The position numbers and the translations under genes were made by a program. Below the pieces are notes generated by a model. That model saw only the letters and a program-made list of their open reading frames with translations. It was not told the origin of the DNA and did no database searches. From Timema cristinae (taxonomy: Eukaryota; Arthropoda; Insecta; Phasmatodea; Timematidae): a stretch of DNA of 64,000 nt. Below are positions 62,769-64,000 of the stretch, piece after piece; within the stretch, counting starts at the first letter, position 1; the number at the start of each line of letters is the position of its first letter. Location of the stretch: NCBI GenBank assembly GCA_039000515.1, contig JBCFYV010000012.1, forward strand, positions 120,038,056 through 120,102,055. Direction: 5' to 3'.

Positions 62769-63143
62769 GGTGGGATGGAAGGGGACGCAAGAAATGGTCA
62801 GGGTTTTGGCATTTTTTGTATAAACACTTTTATTTTTCTCAAAATAAATAAAATATTGCCCCAGTAGAAGCAAAGAGTTTAGTTTACTTCACGTGTTGAT
62901 ATCAACAGTCGTTGAGTATATGTTATGAGCATGGCGGTATTAGATGAGAAACTTCTCAAATGAAGAGAAAAGTTGTCATTAAATTACAGGACATCCTTAA
63001 CAAATATTCAACAACTATTGATACCACCATGTGAAGAAAATTAAACTCTTTGTTTCTACTGGAGACATATTTTATTCATTTTAACAAAACAAAATGTGTT
63101 GATATAAAAACTGACTTTTTCTCGCGTCCCTTGCACTCCCACC
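62769..63143. mobile_element. TTAA foldback element, copy 1 (best preserved)
   Basis: 375 bp between TTAA at 62765-62768 and 63144-63147. Ends are GGTGGGATGGAAGGGGACGC and (reversed) GGTGGGAGTGCAAGGGACGC. The arms are about 180 bp and include CTTCACGTGTTGATATCAAC / CAACTATTGATACCACCATG. No transposase. A TTAA target suggests piggyBac-type mobilisation, but the termini are not the classical ones. Confidence 0.82.
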
Positions 63144-63147
63144 TTAA

Positions 63148-64000
63148 CTTAATGTACTCTAAGAACTATCAAACTTAGACGCCGATGTAGGAAATAGAAA
63201 GAGAGACAAGATAATTAGCAGTTCACACTGAGATAACTCTAGTTTATCTGCTCAGAACACTTTCCTTCTTCCGTTGACGAATACAAACACTCACGCTATT
63301 ATTTGCTCCTGTACAGAATCGACTTGCATTTTAAAATTGCCTTTTCCTTGTTTCCTATTAAAAATAGACATTTTCTTCCACGGACCTTTTTTACTCCGCG
63401 TCTTGGCAGGAAGATTCTTATTGGACATTTTCGTGGATAAACAAAACAGCCTCGCCAAGTTGTAGACGAGTTAAACAAAAAAAAATACGCTTACACAAAA
63501 CTACTTCAAGGTAACAATAATAATATTGATACAATATTAGACTATTTTTAGTGTTATTCAGAAATTATGGTAATTGTTTCAATGTTAGATCCGATAGTTC
63601 TGATCAGTTCCGATAGAATGAAACCTAGGTCGGGGGATTGGGCGGTGATGATTGACTTTCTTCAATAGGCAGCCATTATCTGTTCATCCAGTGGCAGCAG
63701 TGTAAAATGTGAACTGTGTTTTGTTTTCATTGTAAAATCCATCTATTGTTCGTCCCCTTTTATATTTTTTTATCCACATTTCCTGTAACTTCTTCCAAAT
63801 ATAATATTATATCTTTAAAATTATCCTAATGAAACGTAAACACATTAACATGGGAAATCCTATCTTGACCGGCCGTGACGTCATAGGCAGGCAACGACCT
63901 TAAATAATCCACATCAGTGGGCACGCGGACAAAACGTCAGGCTCATCAAGTGTAGTTTTTAGGTGACAAGTGAAACCAGGATGTTTAATTTCTTTCCTAA
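63148..64000. other. Gene-free right edge
   Basis: AT-rich DNA with one CRE-type TGACGTCA (63886-63893). No supported coding region. Confidence 0.35.

Overview
This is a window of an intron-bearing animal genome, most likely a marine invertebrate and perhaps a mollusc; that placement is inference only. It is AT-rich and repeat-dense. One gene is clearly recognisable: seven consecutive coding exons on the + strand (9239-23367) of an MFSD11/UNC93-like major facilitator protein. They give 415 residues and a stop, and every splice phase agrees. The first coding exon (about 33 residues in relatives) is not visible and probably lies upstream of the window. No bacterial-type gene organisation is present.

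Left edge (1-9238): a degraded SINE; a GC-rich, frame-broken coding remnant (about 278-1364) that I cannot assign; a 2.45-kb array of a 29-bp minisatellite; then dispersed repeats, SINEs and simple repeats.

MFSD11 locus (9239-23690): four of its six introns are largely filled by unrelated minisatellites (40, 46, 44 and 58 bp). A 30-bp tandem repeat covers an exon end and multiplies its 5' splice site four times. One intron is GC-AG. Another intron holds a tRNA-derived SINE split by a solo LTR with a clean 4-bp target duplication. The last intron holds a SINE with perfect 10-bp target duplications.

Right side (23.7-64 kb): no gene could be established. It is a mosaic of transposon relics: Penelope-like element pieces with a GIY-YIG domain and a 585-bp inverted repeat, hAT-like elements with 8-bp duplications, a TTAA-flanked foldback family (four copies), TA-flanked mariner-like MITEs, and four tRNA-derived SINE families, two of which share one 3' tail module. 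It also contains minisatellites. The most striking is a 33-bp array of about 38 units, most carrying an NRF-1-type palindrome (TGCGCATGCGC) or a close variant. A related dispersed element at 61.6 kb carries only about two units, a likely pre-expansion state. A 62-bp array at 26.7 kb arose from the inside of a SINE.

Long open frames inside the arrays (881, 446, 194 and 185 codons) are best explained by the repeat units lacking stops and are not annotated as genes. Three isolated start-codon contexts with promoter-like motifs (44.3, 48.2 and 54.4 kb) are listed only as weak candidates.
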